A DNA stretch of 25,754 nt from CAILZL01 sp035548495 (GCA_035548495.1 DASZSV010000029.1:1-25754), one strand, 5' to 3'; numbered from the stretch's first letter, positions 1 to 9,358 are shown. Notes: a model not told the origin generated them from the sequence alone. Numbers and translations are program-made.

Positions 1-222
1 GTCATCCTGCTTACGCTGCCCATCACGCTGGTTTCCATGGGCCTGTTCCTGCTGGTAGTCAATGCCGGCATGCTGGGGCTGGTTGCATGGTTGATGGAAG
101 GATTTGAAATTCACGGCTTTGGTACGGCGCTTGCCGCATCGCTGATTGTCAGTGTGTGTACCGCCATCGCATCGGCGTTGATGGGCGGCGTCAAGATACA
201 AATCATCCGCCAGCAAAAATGA
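1..222 (+). CDS. Phage holin family (PF04020-type) small membrane protein, 3' part
   Basis: The reading frame is open from the first base of the window and ends in TGA at 220-222, so only the last 73 residues are seen and the start lies outside. The visible part has two hydrophobic segments. The first starts around LTLPITLVSMGLFLL and contains the pattern typical of the four-TM 'phage holin family 4' / YvlD-like membrane proteins (PF04020). The second is a Ser/Ala-rich helix near the end, followed by a short basic tail. Despite the family name, most chromosomal members are not tied to prophages and their role is unknown. The next gene starts 7 bases downstream on the same strand, so the two may be co-transcribed, although no functional link is evident. 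Family assignment is from pattern recognition on a fragment. Confidence 0.75.
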   Translation, partial: VILLTLPITLVSMGLFLLVVNAGMLGLVAWLMEGFEIHGFGTALAASLIVSVCTAIASALMGGVKIQIIRQQK

Positions 223-229
223 TTATCGC

Positions 230-2035
230 ATGACGCGCAACCTTATCTGCAAATGCTGCTGTGTTTTGTTGATATTGTTTGCGCTGTCGATACAGGCGGC
301 GCCGCTTAAAGTATTGCGAACGTCAATCATTGCAGCGGAGAGTGGCTTTGACCCTCAGCGCATATCGGATCTGTATTCAACAGATATTTGCTGGCAGATA
401 TTCGATACAGTTCTTGGCTATGACTATCTGGCGCGACCAGCAAAGCTGATTCCCAACATTGTGCGCGAATTACCAGTCGCTGAAGATGGCGGGCGTGTTT
501 ATACCTTTCGCGTCATTCCAGGCATTTACTTTGCGGATGACCCTGCGTTCAAAGGCAAAAAACGCGAGCTGGTTGCGAAAGATCTTGAATACTCCATACG
601 CCGTCTGCGCGATCCGGCTTTGAACAGTCCATATAGCTGGTTGTTTGAAAACAAGATCGTCGGACTGGATGATCTGGTTGAAGCATCGAAACGCAAAGGC
701 AAGATGGATTACGACACGCCAGTAAAAGGATTGCAATTGCCAGACCGCTATACGCTGCGCATTACACTGAAAAGTCCTGACTACAATTTTCTGTATGCTT
801 TTGCCATGCCGCAGTCGGCACCAGTGGCGCGCGAAGTGATTGAAGCCTATGCCGACGATACCATGGCGCATCCTGTCGGCACCGGGCCGTTCAAGCTGGC
901 CGAGTGGGTGCGCAAGTCCAAGATCGTGCTGGTGCGCAATCCAAATTTTCGTGGTGCCGTGCTCGATACAAGATATGCTGATATGAACAATCCGTGGGAC
1001 CGCGAAGTGGTGAAGAGTATTGGTGGCAAGAAGTTGCCCCTGTTGGATCGCGTGGAAATCTATCCCATAGAGGAAGAGCAGCCGCGTTATCTTGCATTCC
1101 TCAACAAGGAATTTGATGTGATGGACACCTTGAATCAAATCTATGCAGCACAGGTGATGCAACATGGTGTGGTTGCACCAAATATCGCCAAGCAAGGGAT
1201 TCGTGTATTTCAGGAAGTGGAACCTGAGATCATATTTGACGAGTTCAACATGGAAGACCCGGTGGTCGGCGGCTACGATGCGCAACATGTCGCACTGCGG
1301 CGCGCTATTATCATGGGTCATAACCGCAGTCAGGAAGCACAGGTGATTTTCAGAAATTTTGCCCTGCTTGAACAGTCGCCCATCCCGCCCGGCGTGGTGG
1401 GATATGATCCAACCTTCAACGCCTCATCACAACAAGACTACAATCCGGAGCGCGCCAAGGCATTGCTCGACATGTTCGGATACATTGATCGCGATGGCGA
1501 TGGTTATCGTGAACAGCCGGACGGTTCGCCGCTGGTTATCACTTATCTGAATCGAACCAGTTTGCAATACACGAAGCAGGCCGAGTTATGGACCAAATCA
1601 ATGAAGGACATTGGCATCAAATTGGTCAACCGCCAGGTGCAATTCACCGACATGTTGCGTGATGAGCAGGCCGGAAAATTCATGCTCGCTGTTTCGACGT
1701 GGATAGCAGATTATCCCGATGCACAGAATTTCCTGCAGTTATTGTATGGACCCAACACTGGTTCAGCCAATCGCACACGCTTCAAATTGCCCGCGTATGA
1801 CAGACTGTACGAAGAGGCGTTGAAACTGCCGGACAGTCCGGAACGCAATCGTCTGTATCGGGAAATGTGCAGACTGGTTCTTGCCTACGCGCCGTGGCGT
1901 TTTGGTGTGCATCGTGCATATTTGCATCTTGTTCAGCCGTGGGTGCACGGATTTGATCGCAATCCAATCAGTCACGATCAGTACTTGTACATGGATATTG
2001 ATGTCGCAGCACAACAGGCGGCCATCAAACATTAG
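230..2035 (+). CDS. ABC transporter substrate-binding protein, family 5 (peptide type)
   Basis: A 601-residue protein that starts with a Sec signal peptide: basic MTRN, then a hydrophobic Cys-rich stretch ending around IQA-AP. It is therefore expected in the periplasm. The body matches SBP_bac_5 (DppA/OppA/YejA-like) proteins, including the GTGPFKL motif near residue 217 and the NPNF segment shortly after it. A DRDGDGY loop around residue 422 resembles a calcium-binding EF-hand loop, which is common in this family. The length is close to YejA (about 600 residues) and longer than DppA. It is the first gene of a four-gene importer: two permeases and a double ATPase follow at spacings of 13, 9 and -8 bases. 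The probable ligand is a peptide, but the sequence does not fix it. The cluster of cysteines in the signal peptide lies too early to be a lipobox. Confidence 0.93.
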   Translation: MTRNLICKCCCVLLILFALSIQAAPLKVLRTSIIAAESGFDPQRISDLYSTDICWQIFDTVLGYDYLARPAKLIPNIVRELPVAEDGGRVYTFRVIPGIYFADDPAFKGKKRELVAKDLEYSIRRLRDPALNSPYSWLFENKIVGLDDLVEASKRKGKMDYDTPVKGLQLPDRYTLRITLKSPDYNFLYAFAMPQSAPVAREVIEAYADDTMAHPVGTGPFKLAEWVRKSKIVLVRNPNFRGAVLDTRYADMNNPWDREVVKSIGGKKLPLLDRVEIYPIEEEQPRYLAFLNKEFDVMDTLNQIYAAQVMQHGVVAPNIAKQGIRVFQEVEPEIIFDEFNMEDPVVGGYDAQHVALRRAIIMGHNRSQEAQVIFRNFALLEQSPIPPGVVGYDPTFNASSQQDYNPERAKALLDMFGYIDRDGDGYREQPDGSPLVITYLNRTSLQYTKQAELWTKSMKDIGIKLVNRQVQFTDMLRDEQAGKFMLAVSTWIADYPDAQNFLQLLYGPNTGSANRTRFKLPAYDRLYEEALKLPDSPERNRLYREMCRLVLAYAPWRFGVHRAYLHLVQPWVHGFDRNPISHDQYLYMDIDVAAQQAAIKH

Positions 2036-2048
2036 CGCGTGACACAAC

Positions 2049-2993
2049 ATGAACATCACCAGTTTCATTCTGCGTCGTCTGTGGCAAATGTTGCCCACCC
2101 TGTTTGGTGTAATGCTGCTGGTATTCCTGCTGTTCAACTGGGTGGGTGGTGATCCTGCCTATATTCTCGCGGGCAAGGTATCCGATCCGGCATTGATTGC
2201 CAGCATTCGCAAGCAGCTGGGTGTGGACCAGTCCTATTTTGTGCAGTTCTGGATATTCACCAAGCAGGTGTTCACGTTTGACCTTGGCCGCAGCTGGTCC
2301 ACCAACGAACTGGTATCGCATGTCCTGATGACACGTGTTGGACCGACACTGACGTTGCTGGTGCCGGTGGTGTTGATCGAAACCATCATTGCTGTTGGCT
2401 GTGCAGTGCTGGTGGCATATGTGCGTGGCACGTTGACGGATCGCATTGTGATGATGTCGTGCACGGTTGCCATGTCGATCAGCTTTCTGGTTTATATCAT
2501 CGTGTTTCAATGGTTGTTTGGTTTCAAACTGGGCTGGTTTCCTGTGCAGGGATGGACCGACAGCTTCTGGAAGAATCTGCTGTACTACGCGCCCTTGCCG
2601 GTGATACTGGCCATTCTTGTTGATGTCGCGCCATCACTGCGTCTGTATCGTTCTTTCATCCTTGACGAAATGAGCCAGGATTATGTGCGTACTGCACGTG
2701 CGAAAGGACTGAGTGAAAACAGGGTGATGCTCAAGCATGTGCTGCGCAATGCGACCATTCCCATCATCACCAATGTCGCGGCCGGTTTGCCTGCAACGTT
2801 GGTGGGATTGTTCCTGCTGGAATTTTTCTTTTCTATTCCCGGGCTGGGTCGCGAAATGGTGGTGGCAGTGAGCAACAGCGATTTTCCGGTGGTCAAGGCC
2901 ATCACCGTCTATCTTGCAGTGCTCACCATGGTGATCAATCTGCTGGTGGATGTCATGTACCGCTGGCTCGATCCGCGTGTGTCATTCAGGTAA
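2049..2993 (+). CDS. ABC transporter permease, DppB/OppB type
   Basis: A 314-residue inner-membrane permease, close to the usual DppB/OppB length (306-339). It begins with the family hallmark: a short cytoplasmic start, then a long hydrophobic helix, RRLWQMLPTLFGVMLLVFLL. Several further membrane segments follow. The cytoplasmic coupling loop (EAA motif), which contacts the ATPase, is seen around residues 206-240 (DYVRTARAKGLS, then HVLRNATIPI). The gene starts 13 bases after the binding-protein gene and ends 9 bases before the second permease, which indicates one transcription unit. It forms the translocation pore together with the product of 3003-4046. Substrate specificity cannot be read from it. 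YejB homologues are longer (about 364 residues), so a Dpp/Opp-like label fits better. Confidence 0.94.
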   Translation: MNITSFILRRLWQMLPTLFGVMLLVFLLFNWVGGDPAYILAGKVSDPALIASIRKQLGVDQSYFVQFWIFTKQVFTFDLGRSWSTNELVSHVLMTRVGPTLTLLVPVVLIETIIAVGCAVLVAYVRGTLTDRIVMMSCTVAMSISFLVYIIVFQWLFGFKLGWFPVQGWTDSFWKNLLYYAPLPVILAILVDVAPSLRLYRSFILDEMSQDYVRTARAKGLSENRVMLKHVLRNATIPIITNVAAGLPATLVGLFLLEFFFSIPGLGREMVVAVSNSDFPVVKAITVYLAVLTMVINLLVDVMYRWLDPRVSFR

Positions 2994-3002
2994 GCGCAGT
3001 AC

Positions 3003-4046
3003 ATGACACCAGCAGTGGCAACAACTTCGTATGAATCGCCCGGCATGTGGGTTCTGGCATGGCGGCGTTTGCGTGACGACACTGTTGCGATGATTTCGTT
3101 GCTGGTCATCATCCTGTTTGTGCTGTTGATGATTGCATCACGATTGGGTCTGGTAGCCTCGCACTGGAATGCTGAAGTGGCGCCTTCTTATGCACCGCCC
3201 GCGTGGCATGTGGATGTCGCGCACCATGCTGCCAGTAACACGGTGGGCATTGCCGATCCGCAACTGGGTCCACCAGTTGATATTTCTGATATTGATCCGT
3301 TGGCGCCGCGCTATGCAGAGCTGGAAGCACGCGCTGCGAAAATGCGCGAACACAAAATACCACCAGCAACCTTTTTGCCCTTTGGCGCTGACAAATGGGG
3401 ACATGACATTCTGGCAAAGACCATCAAGGGTGCGGAGATATCGGTAAGTGTGGGCATTCTCGCTGCGTTGCTGGCAGTGTTCGTCGGTACTTTGTTTGGT
3501 GCGCTGGCGGGTTATTCTGGCGGTGCAGTGGACGATGCGTTTGAATGGTTTTACAACATCTTCACGTCGATTCCGTACATCCTGCTGATTCTTGCTGTCG
3601 CGGCGATTTTCAGCCGTGGGTTTCTCACCATTGTGCTGATATTGGGACTGACAAACTGGACGACGGTATATCGTCTGGTGCGTGCGGAATATCTCAAGCA
3701 TTCCGAACGCGAATACGTGCGTGCTGCAGAAGCGTTGGGAGCATCGCATGCAGCACGCATGTTCAGACACATCCTGCCCAATATCAGTCATGTAATACTG
3801 GTGCAGTATTCACGTTATGTGGTGGATGCCATCAAGGCCGAAGTGATTCTCTCCTTCCTTGGTCTGGGCGTACCCGTTGACATGGTGAGCTGGGGAACCA
3901 TTCTTGCTGAAACACAGGAAGAAGTGGTGATCGGCAAGTGGTCGCAGATCATTGCAGCCGGCGGCAGCATGGCGATTCTGGTTACGGCCATCAGCATGTT
4001 GACCGATTCGTTGCGGGACGCACTGGACCCCAAGCTCAATGACTGA
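3003..4046 (+). CDS. ABC transporter permease, DppC/OppC type
   Basis: A 347-residue inner-membrane permease and the partner of the preceding DppB-like protein. Residues 1-45 carry the OppC_N pattern (WRRLRDDTVAMISLLVI), which gives the first helix. A long predicted periplasmic segment follows (about residues 50-135, rich in Pro, Ala and Asp). The BPD_transp_1 core comes after it, with the EAA coupling loop EREYVRAAEALGAS at about residues 236-249 and HILPNISHV after it. The motif FGADKWGHDILAKTIKGAE just before the core is the DppC/OppC signature (usually GTDxxGRDxxSR). It overlaps the ATPase gene by 8 bases, which suggests translational coupling. The periplasmic segment is longer than in E. 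coli DppC (300 residues) and accounts for the greater length. Confidence 0.94.
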   Translation: MTPAVATTSYESPGMWVLAWRRLRDDTVAMISLLVIILFVLLMIASRLGLVASHWNAEVAPSYAPPAWHVDVAHHAASNTVGIADPQLGPPVDISDIDPLAPRYAELEARAAKMREHKIPPATFLPFGADKWGHDILAKTIKGAEISVSVGILAALLAVFVGTLFGALAGYSGGAVDDAFEWFYNIFTSIPYILLILAVAAIFSRGFLTIVLILGLTNWTTVYRLVRAEYLKHSEREYVRAAEALGASHAARMFRHILPNISHVILVQYSRYVVDAIKAEVILSFLGLGVPVDMVSWGTILAETQEEVVIGKWSQIIAAGGSMAILVTAISMLTDSLRDALDPKLND

Positions 4047-5715
4047 CATGAGTTCGCCATTGCTCAATGTAGAACACCTGCAGGTGCAGTTTGCAACGGC
4101 CAATCGTGGTCTGGTGCAGGCGGTGAAGGAAGTTTCGTTTTCGGTGATGCGCCGGCAAACTGTGGCACTGGTGGGCGAATCCGGCAGCGGCAAATCCGTC
4201 ACTGCCACCTCCATTCTGAGATTGTTGCCGCGCACTGCGCAATTGCATGCTGACAGCAAGATTGAATTTGATGGAAAAAATCTGTTGTCGTTGTCATCGC
4301 AGGAATTGCGAGCCATTCGCGGCAAGGACATCAGCATGGTGTTTCAGGACCCGATGAGTTCGTTGAATCCGGTATTCACCATCGGTCAGCAATTGAATGA
4401 GACGCTGCAATTGCATCTTGGCATGTCGGCGCGACAGGCACGCACCCGCGCTGTTGAATTGTTGAATGAAGTCGGCATTCAACAGCCTGAAGTGCGTGTG
4501 CATTCCTATCCGCATCAATTGTCCGGCGGCCAGCAGCAGCGCGTGATGATCGCGATGGCCATTGCCTGCAATCCAAGGTTGTTGATTGCCGATGAACCAA
4601 CGACGGCACTTGATGTTACCGTGCAGAAACAGATTCTTGAATTGTTGATGAAGTTGCGCGCTCAACATGGCATGTCCATCCTGTTCATCACCCATGATCT
4701 GGGATTGGTGCGTGACATCGCTGATCATGTGGTAGTGATGCAGCAGGGCGAAGTGCGTGAGCAAGCTGCTACGGCTGCGCTGTTTACCAACCCTGTGCAT
4801 CCGTATACACGTGCGTTGATGGCCTGTCGTCCAAGGCTTGATTCACGACCGGTTCGACTACCGGTGGTGGCAGACTTCATGAGTGGAAACGCATCAGTCG
4901 ACGTTGCACAGCGTCAGCGCGGCAGTGATGCGTCGGACAGCATCGTGCTGGAAGCGCGCGGACTGAAGAAAACCTTCGCCTTGAAAACCGGTTTGTTCAA
5001 ACAACAATTGCTCACCGCGGTTGATGATGTGTCCTTCCGTTTGCCGCGCGGCAAAACGCTGGGTATTGTCGGTGAGTCCGGTTCCGGAAAAAGCACAACC
5101 GCCTTGCTGCTGATGCGCCTGTTGAATGCCAGTGAAGGCGAAGTGTTGTTCGCTGATCGCAATCTGCTGAAATTGAATGATGCTGAATTGCTGAACATGC
5201 GGCGTCGCATACAGATCGTGTTCCAGAATCCTTATGCATCACTCAATCCGCGTTTCACCATTGGCCAGTTGCTGCAGGAGCCATTGCGCATTCACGACAT
5301 TGGTCACGATACGGAGGATCGCCTGCAAATGGCCAGCGCCATGCTGAAGCGTGTGGGAATGGATGAGCAGGCACTGCAGCGTTATCCCCACGAATTTTCG
5401 GGCGGTCAGCGTCAGCGCATTGCCATTGCCCGCTGTCTGATGTTGCGTCCCGAGGTGTTGATACTGGATGAAGCAGTATCTGCACTCGATGTGTCGGTGC
5501 AGGCGCAGGTGTTGAATCTGTTGCAGGACTTGCAGGATGAATTCCGGCTGTCCTACATCTTCATTTCACATGACTTGAGTGTCGTGAAATACATCTCCGA
5601 CGTTGTACTGGTCATGCAGCATGGACGTGTGGTTGAGATGGCGGATTCAAATCAGCTGTATGCGGCACCGCAAACGGAATACACGCGCAATTTGTTGAGT
5701 GCGATTCCGGGGTAG
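4039..5715 (+). CDS. ABC transporter ATP-binding protein with two fused ATPase domains
   Basis: A 558-residue cytoplasmic protein with two complete nucleotide-binding domains in tandem, as in YejF and in fused DppDF proteins. The first has Walker A GESGSGKS at residues 46-53, signature LSGGQ at 161-165 and Walker B ending ADEPT at 184-188. The second has the same Walker A octapeptide at 345-352, then FSGGQRQR and LILDEAVS. Between them, NPVHPYTRAL near residue 251 is the oligopeptide-transporter C-terminal (oligo_HPY) motif, which supports peptide or nickel-type substrates. In the second Walker B the usual DEPTS is DEAVS, which occurs in many DppF-like domains. Because both ATPases are on one chain, the importer is complete with four genes. 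The start at 4039 overlaps the permease stop; an ATG at 4048 is an alternative. Confidence 0.95.
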   Translation: MTDMSSPLLNVEHLQVQFATANRGLVQAVKEVSFSVMRRQTVALVGESGSGKSVTATSILRLLPRTAQLHADSKIEFDGKNLLSLSSQELRAIRGKDISMVFQDPMSSLNPVFTIGQQLNETLQLHLGMSARQARTRAVELLNEVGIQQPEVRVHSYPHQLSGGQQQRVMIAMAIACNPRLLIADEPTTALDVTVQKQILELLMKLRAQHGMSILFITHDLGLVRDIADHVVVMQQGEVREQAATAALFTNPVHPYTRALMACRPRLDSRPVRLPVVADFMSGNASVDVAQRQRGSDASDSIVLEARGLKKTFALKTGLFKQQLLTAVDDVSFRLPRGKTLGIVGESGSGKSTTALLLMRLLNASEGEVLFADRNLLKLNDAELLNMRRRIQIVFQNPYASLNPRFTIGQLLQEPLRIHDIGHDTEDRLQMASAMLKRVGMDEQALQRYPHEFSGGQRQRIAIARCLMLRPEVLILDEAVSALDVSVQAQVLNLLQDLQDEFRLSYIFISHDLSVVKYISDVVLVMQHGRVVEMADSNQLYAAPQTEYTRNLLSAIPG

Positions 5716-5877
5716 GGTCTGCGAAATGAGTCATTGATCGATTGCGCAACAGGAGTCGACGGGGTGCTGGCATTTCGCGTGCATGTATCACCTGCCTGAG
5801 CGGCGTTTCAGTACTTCGTCCGTCCACCGAGCCGCAGGTGTGGTTCCATGAAATTTTACCGGCAATTAAAAACAAAC

Positions 5878-5886
5878 TGCTATGAT
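5878..5886 (+). promoter_or_regulatory. Candidate extended -10 promoter for the metallopeptidase gene
   Basis: TGCTATGAT matches the extended -10 consensus (TGnTATAAT) at all but one position. It lies 38 bases upstream of the ATG at 5925, in the 209-base gap after the ABC importer operon. No good -35 box is present at 16-18 bases, as expected for extended -10 promoters. A GAAGGTGG ribosome binding site follows just before the start. This suggests the peptidase gene is transcribed separately from the importer. Confidence 0.5.
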
Positions 5887-5924
5887 GATGCGGTGGAGTG
5901 AACTTGGATTATTGAAGGTGGAAT

Positions 5925-7481
5925 ATGAGTCGCAAGACATGTCCGGCGTTAATAATAATTATATTCAGCCTGTTGTCTTTCAGTGCCAATGCCAAAGAAT
6001 GGGTTAAAGCGGAATCTGAGCATTTTGTTGTTTACAGCAATGTTGGCAATTCGATTACCCGCGATTACACCATGCGACTGGAAGCATACAAGTATCTGAC
6101 CGAATTGTTGCTTGGTGCCAACCCGCAAGGTGCCGCCGCCCAGCAGAAATTCACCGTTTATCTGCTGGATGAACGTGAGCTGCTCAAGCTGGTCAGGCCG
6201 GACATGGGCAGATATGTCGCAGGCGTCTATATGCATTGTGTGGAAGGTTCGGTCGCCTTCGCCTGGCGTCCGCGGCAGTTTGGTACCGATCAGGGTGATA
6301 CCGGGCTGATTGTTCTGCAACATGAATACGCTCACCATGTAATGTATTCACATCTGCGCCAGGCGTTCCCGGCGTGGTATGTGGAAGGATTTGCCGAATA
6401 TCTCAGTACAGTCGATTACGATAATGGAAGCTTCATTGTGGGAGATGTTTTCAAGGAGCGGGAGGCGACATTGACGGACGGCTCACCGTGGGTTGATTTC
6501 CGGCTCCTCGTCGATCCAAAAAAATTCACCGAGGAAAGTGCCAAGGGCCAGATTGAAGTGATGCACTTCTACGCACAATCATGGCTATTGACACACTACA
6601 TGCTTGCAGACACCAAACGTACACAGGAACTTTACAAGTATTTTGATCGAATTGATAAAGGCGAAGATGGGGTTGAGAGTTTTGAGTCCGCAACGGGGAT
6701 TCACGTTGATAAGCTGGAAAATCTGTTGACCAACTACTGGGGCAGATTGGGGGCTATCAAAGTCAAGGTGCCCGCAGTCCCGGAGAACAGTATTGTCTTG
6801 ACGACATTGCCGAAGGGTGAATCCGACTACGTGCTGCAAGCGGCTGTGTTGCAAACCTGTCCCTCTCCCGATTACGGCAAGGAACTTGCCGGCGAATTGC
6901 GCGCGATGAAGGATAAACATGCAAATGATCCCGAATTCACGATGGCGGAGGCTGATGCGGAACTTCTTTATGGCGATATAAATGCCGCGCGAACTGATCT
7001 GGAGCAGTTACTGCAAAAAGACAACAGCAACTTTGAGGCGCACTACTTGCTCGGCCGGACTTACTATGATTCTGCTGTAAAGGACAAGTCGTCTGACCCT
7101 GCTCAAATGGAGCTGGCCAGCCGCGAATTTATCACTGCTTACAAGCTGGATAAATTGAATGCAGCAAATTTGTATTTTCTGGCCCGTAGTCTCGATGCTT
7201 TGCCGGGCGGCGGGCCACCATCAAAAAGCATCTTCAATGCGGCGGTGGGTGCGGCGACGCTGGCCCCGGGTGTTGGCGAGTATGCGTTCTATGCGGCGTA
7301 TGTCAGTTTGCGCAGCGGTAACAGGGAACAGGCAGTTCGTTCGCTGCTGCCATTCGCAAGTGATCCTCATAACCCCGGGCAGGCGGCAAGAGTGGCTGCA
7401 ATGATTGCGGCAATAAAGTCAGGCAAGAGTGTGTCGGAAGTGATGAATGCCGGAAATGATGAAAAGGGCGGTCAAAAATAG
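5925..7481 (+). CDS. Secreted HExxH metallopeptidase-like protein (peptidase MA-like) with TPR-like C-terminal part
   Basis: A 518-residue protein with a clear Sec signal peptide (MSRK, then an Ile/Leu/Phe core, cleavage near SANA-KE). After cleavage, KAESEHFVVYSN is the usual opening strand of DUF1570 / peptidase MA-like proteins. Residues 133-137 are H-E-Y-A-H, the zinc-binding HExxH motif. E154, within EGFAEY and 21 residues after the first His, is the likely third ligand, giving a gluzincin arrangement. The second half (about residues 330-510) is Ala/Leu-rich with helical repeats (for example FEAHYLLGRTYYD, NAANLYFLARSLDA) that read as TPR-like. All catalytic residues are present, so an active exported protease is plausible, but the substrate is unknown. 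A GAAGGTGG ribosome binding site precedes the start. The next gene is convergent (minus strand). Confidence 0.8.
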   Translation: MSRKTCPALIIIIFSLLSFSANAKEWVKAESEHFVVYSNVGNSITRDYTMRLEAYKYLTELLLGANPQGAAAQQKFTVYLLDERELLKLVRPDMGRYVAGVYMHCVEGSVAFAWRPRQFGTDQGDTGLIVLQHEYAHHVMYSHLRQAFPAWYVEGFAEYLSTVDYDNGSFIVGDVFKEREATLTDGSPWVDFRLLVDPKKFTEESAKGQIEVMHFYAQSWLLTHYMLADTKRTQELYKYFDRIDKGEDGVESFESATGIHVDKLENLLTNYWGRLGAIKVKVPAVPENSIVLTTLPKGESDYVLQAAVLQTCPSPDYGKELAGELRAMKDKHANDPEFTMAEADAELLYGDINAARTDLEQLLQKDNSNFEAHYLLGRTYYDSAVKDKSSDPAQMELASREFITAYKLDKLNAANLYFLARSLDALPGGGPPSKSIFNAAVGAATLAPGVGEYAFYAAYVSLRSGNREQAVRSLLPFASDPHNPGQAARVAAMIAAIKSGKSVSEVMNAGNDEKGGQK

Positions 7482-7635
7482 CCCGGTTCAGCAATTAAGA
7501 TTCTTGTGCATTCACTAAGCTCAATTTTTGGATGACCCATCCGGTTTAATTGTTCCCATCTATAACCACTGGAACATGAAATCCACGATAACCACCACAA
7601 GCCCTGTCGCCAAGAACGGTGAGCCATTGCTGTCG

Positions 7636-9354
7636 CTACTTCGTTAACACCTGCAATGCACCACTCACATATACCAATGGCGCATTCCAGTTGATGGCAA
7701 TTTCATTGGTAGTGTAACTGCAAATATTATCCAGATAGGATTCAGCAGGCAGTCTGGAAGGATACGGCACTTTGCAGCCCTTGCTGTCTGTCTGTAAAGC
7801 AGTAGCGCCGCCGACCACCATGCCGGGCACGGGATCGACAACACCATCCGATTCCGAAAGACGGTGATGCGGATGCATGGGTGACTTGTCGCCAAAGCCG
7901 GTGACAAAGGAATAGCCAGTGGGATTGCGGCCCAGCACGTAGTCAAACAATGCCTGCGCAGCGTCGAGATAAGCGCGATCATGATTTAAACGATAACCCT
8001 GAATCAGCATCATCGCCTGATTCAGTGCGACGCCGTTGCTGCCCCAGACGAAATCAGGTGCTTGCAAGGCCACGTCATAGGCTGAATTTTCGGTGCGGCT
8101 TAACAGAATGCTGGCCAGTTCATCTACGCGAGTTGCTATCAGTTGCTGATCAGCAATTGGCGTCAGTTCATTGCGATGCTGTGCCAGTGACATCCACACC
8201 AGTCCACTGACATTGCCCCATGAAGGAACGCCATTCATCACTTGTTGCAGGTGCACGGCGCGATAGTAGTCATCATTCTTTGTGGTGATGTACAACTCTG
8301 TCGCGGCCCAGGCGAATTCATCGCTCACGTTGTTGTCTCCATACGCACCGGTCTTGATGTCATCCGGTTGATGGTACAGCTCGGAAGGATGAGCCTGTGC
8401 CCATTGCCAGGCGTGTTCGGCCGCCTGCAATGCACGTGTTGAGAAACCGGGATACACTGCATCGTATGGTTTGTACACGCGGCTTGCGACGGCCATGACT
8501 GCAGCAAAGTCCAGTGTGGCAGCAGTGGTCTTTTGCACCACATAGCGTTGACTGTGATCCCGGTCCGGCATCTCGAAAGAATCAAACAGCTTGCTGGTCA
8601 GCTTGTGGTACACCCCGCCATCCTCGTCCTGCATGGTCAGCATCCATGCGAGATTCCACATGGCTTCATTCAGCACATCAGGCACGTGGTTGCCGCTTTC
8701 AGGAATATTCAATGAGTGTTGCCGGTAGTACTGCGGAAAATGTTCACAGGCAGCCAGCAAAGTGTAGACCGTGACAGCGGAATTCACGATGTACTTGTTG
8801 TAATCACCGGCGTCATACCAGCCCTTGGGCGATGAAATAACCGTGCCTTCCGGACGTGACGCAGTGGCAGCGGATGCATGCACCAGCACGTGATCATCGG
8901 GATGGCCTTCTGCACGTGCATACTTGCCGCCATGCCTTGCATCAATCGCAATACCGGCACGATTGAGATAGTAGTATCTCAGTGCGGCGCGATTGAGAGT
9001 GTTGTATTCATCGGCGGCAACGGTAAAGCGCGCGGAGTCCGGCAGGCCTGCAACGCGAATTTGATATTCACCGGGATTGGCAAGTCTGCTGAAATCTGCG
9101 AGTGACACCTTTTCATCTGCCGGTGCCCATGTTGCAGATGCAGTCATCTTTCCAGTCAATACCACTTTGCTGGTGCCTGCCTTGATGATGCTGAACTTCA
9201 GTGACTTTAGCGCAGGTACAACAGCCACTTTGCGTGCATCGGGCAGAAAGCCCACTTGATTGACACTGATGTTTGCCGGTGCTGCTTCTTCGGCATGCGC
9301 GGCAATGATGCAGCAGCAGAGTGCAGCGCCGACAAGAACTCTGGATGACAGCAT
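7636..9354 (-). CDS. Glycoside hydrolase family 9 (endoglucanase-type), secreted
   Basis: From the ATG at 9354 the protein has 572 residues and begins with a compact Sec signal peptide (MLSSR, then a hydrophobic core, ending AHA-EE). The frame is open to an ATG at 9411, but that start would overlap the upstream gene and bury the signal peptide, so the later start is preferred. Residues of about 28-115 form the Ig-like CelD_N domain (ISVNQVGFLP). The GH9 (alpha/alpha)6 catalytic domain follows. WYDAGDYNKY at about 179-188 holds the two acidic residues for the nucleophilic water. HPHHR at 494-498 and the acid Glu in TTNEIAINWNAP (E551) complete the active site. Likely substrates are beta-1,4-glucans or related oligosaccharides. 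It is the last gene of the minus-strand block, with only a 4-base gap after the phosphatase-like gene. There is no twin-arginine motif, so Sec export is expected despite the nearby tat genes. Confidence 0.92.
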   Translation of the reverse strand: MLSSRVLVGAALCCCIIAAHAEEAAPANISVNQVGFLPDARKVAVVPALKSLKFSIIKAGTSKVVLTGKMTASATWAPADEKVSLADFSRLANPGEYQIRVAGLPDSARFTVAADEYNTLNRAALRYYYLNRAGIAIDARHGGKYARAEGHPDDHVLVHASAATASRPEGTVISSPKGWYDAGDYNKYIVNSAVTVYTLLAACEHFPQYYRQHSLNIPESGNHVPDVLNEAMWNLAWMLTMQDEDGGVYHKLTSKLFDSFEMPDRDHSQRYVVQKTTAATLDFAAVMAVASRVYKPYDAVYPGFSTRALQAAEHAWQWAQAHPSELYHQPDDIKTGAYGDNNVSDEFAWAATELYITTKNDDYYRAVHLQQVMNGVPSWGNVSGLVWMSLAQHRNELTPIADQQLIATRVDELASILLSRTENSAYDVALQAPDFVWGSNGVALNQAMMLIQGYRLNHDRAYLDAAQALFDYVLGRNPTGYSFVTGFGDKSPMHPHHRLSESDGVVDPVPGMVVGGATALQTDSKGCKVPYPSRLPAESYLDNICSYTTNEIAINWNAPLVYVSGALQVLTK

Positions 9355-9358
9355 GTTT

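Noticed and set aside
1..222. Prophage signal from the 'holin' name
   Set aside because: The family name is historical; no other phage gene is in the window.
470..1321. A 283-codon minus-strand frame opposite the binding-protein gene
   Set aside because: It is a shadow frame, and the plus-strand gene is complete and has clear family motifs.
7530..7542. GGATG-ACC-CATCC hairpin between the convergent peptidase and GH9 genes
   Set aside because: The stem is only 5 bp and no proper T run follows on either strand, so I do not call it a terminator. I see nothing else in 7482-7635.
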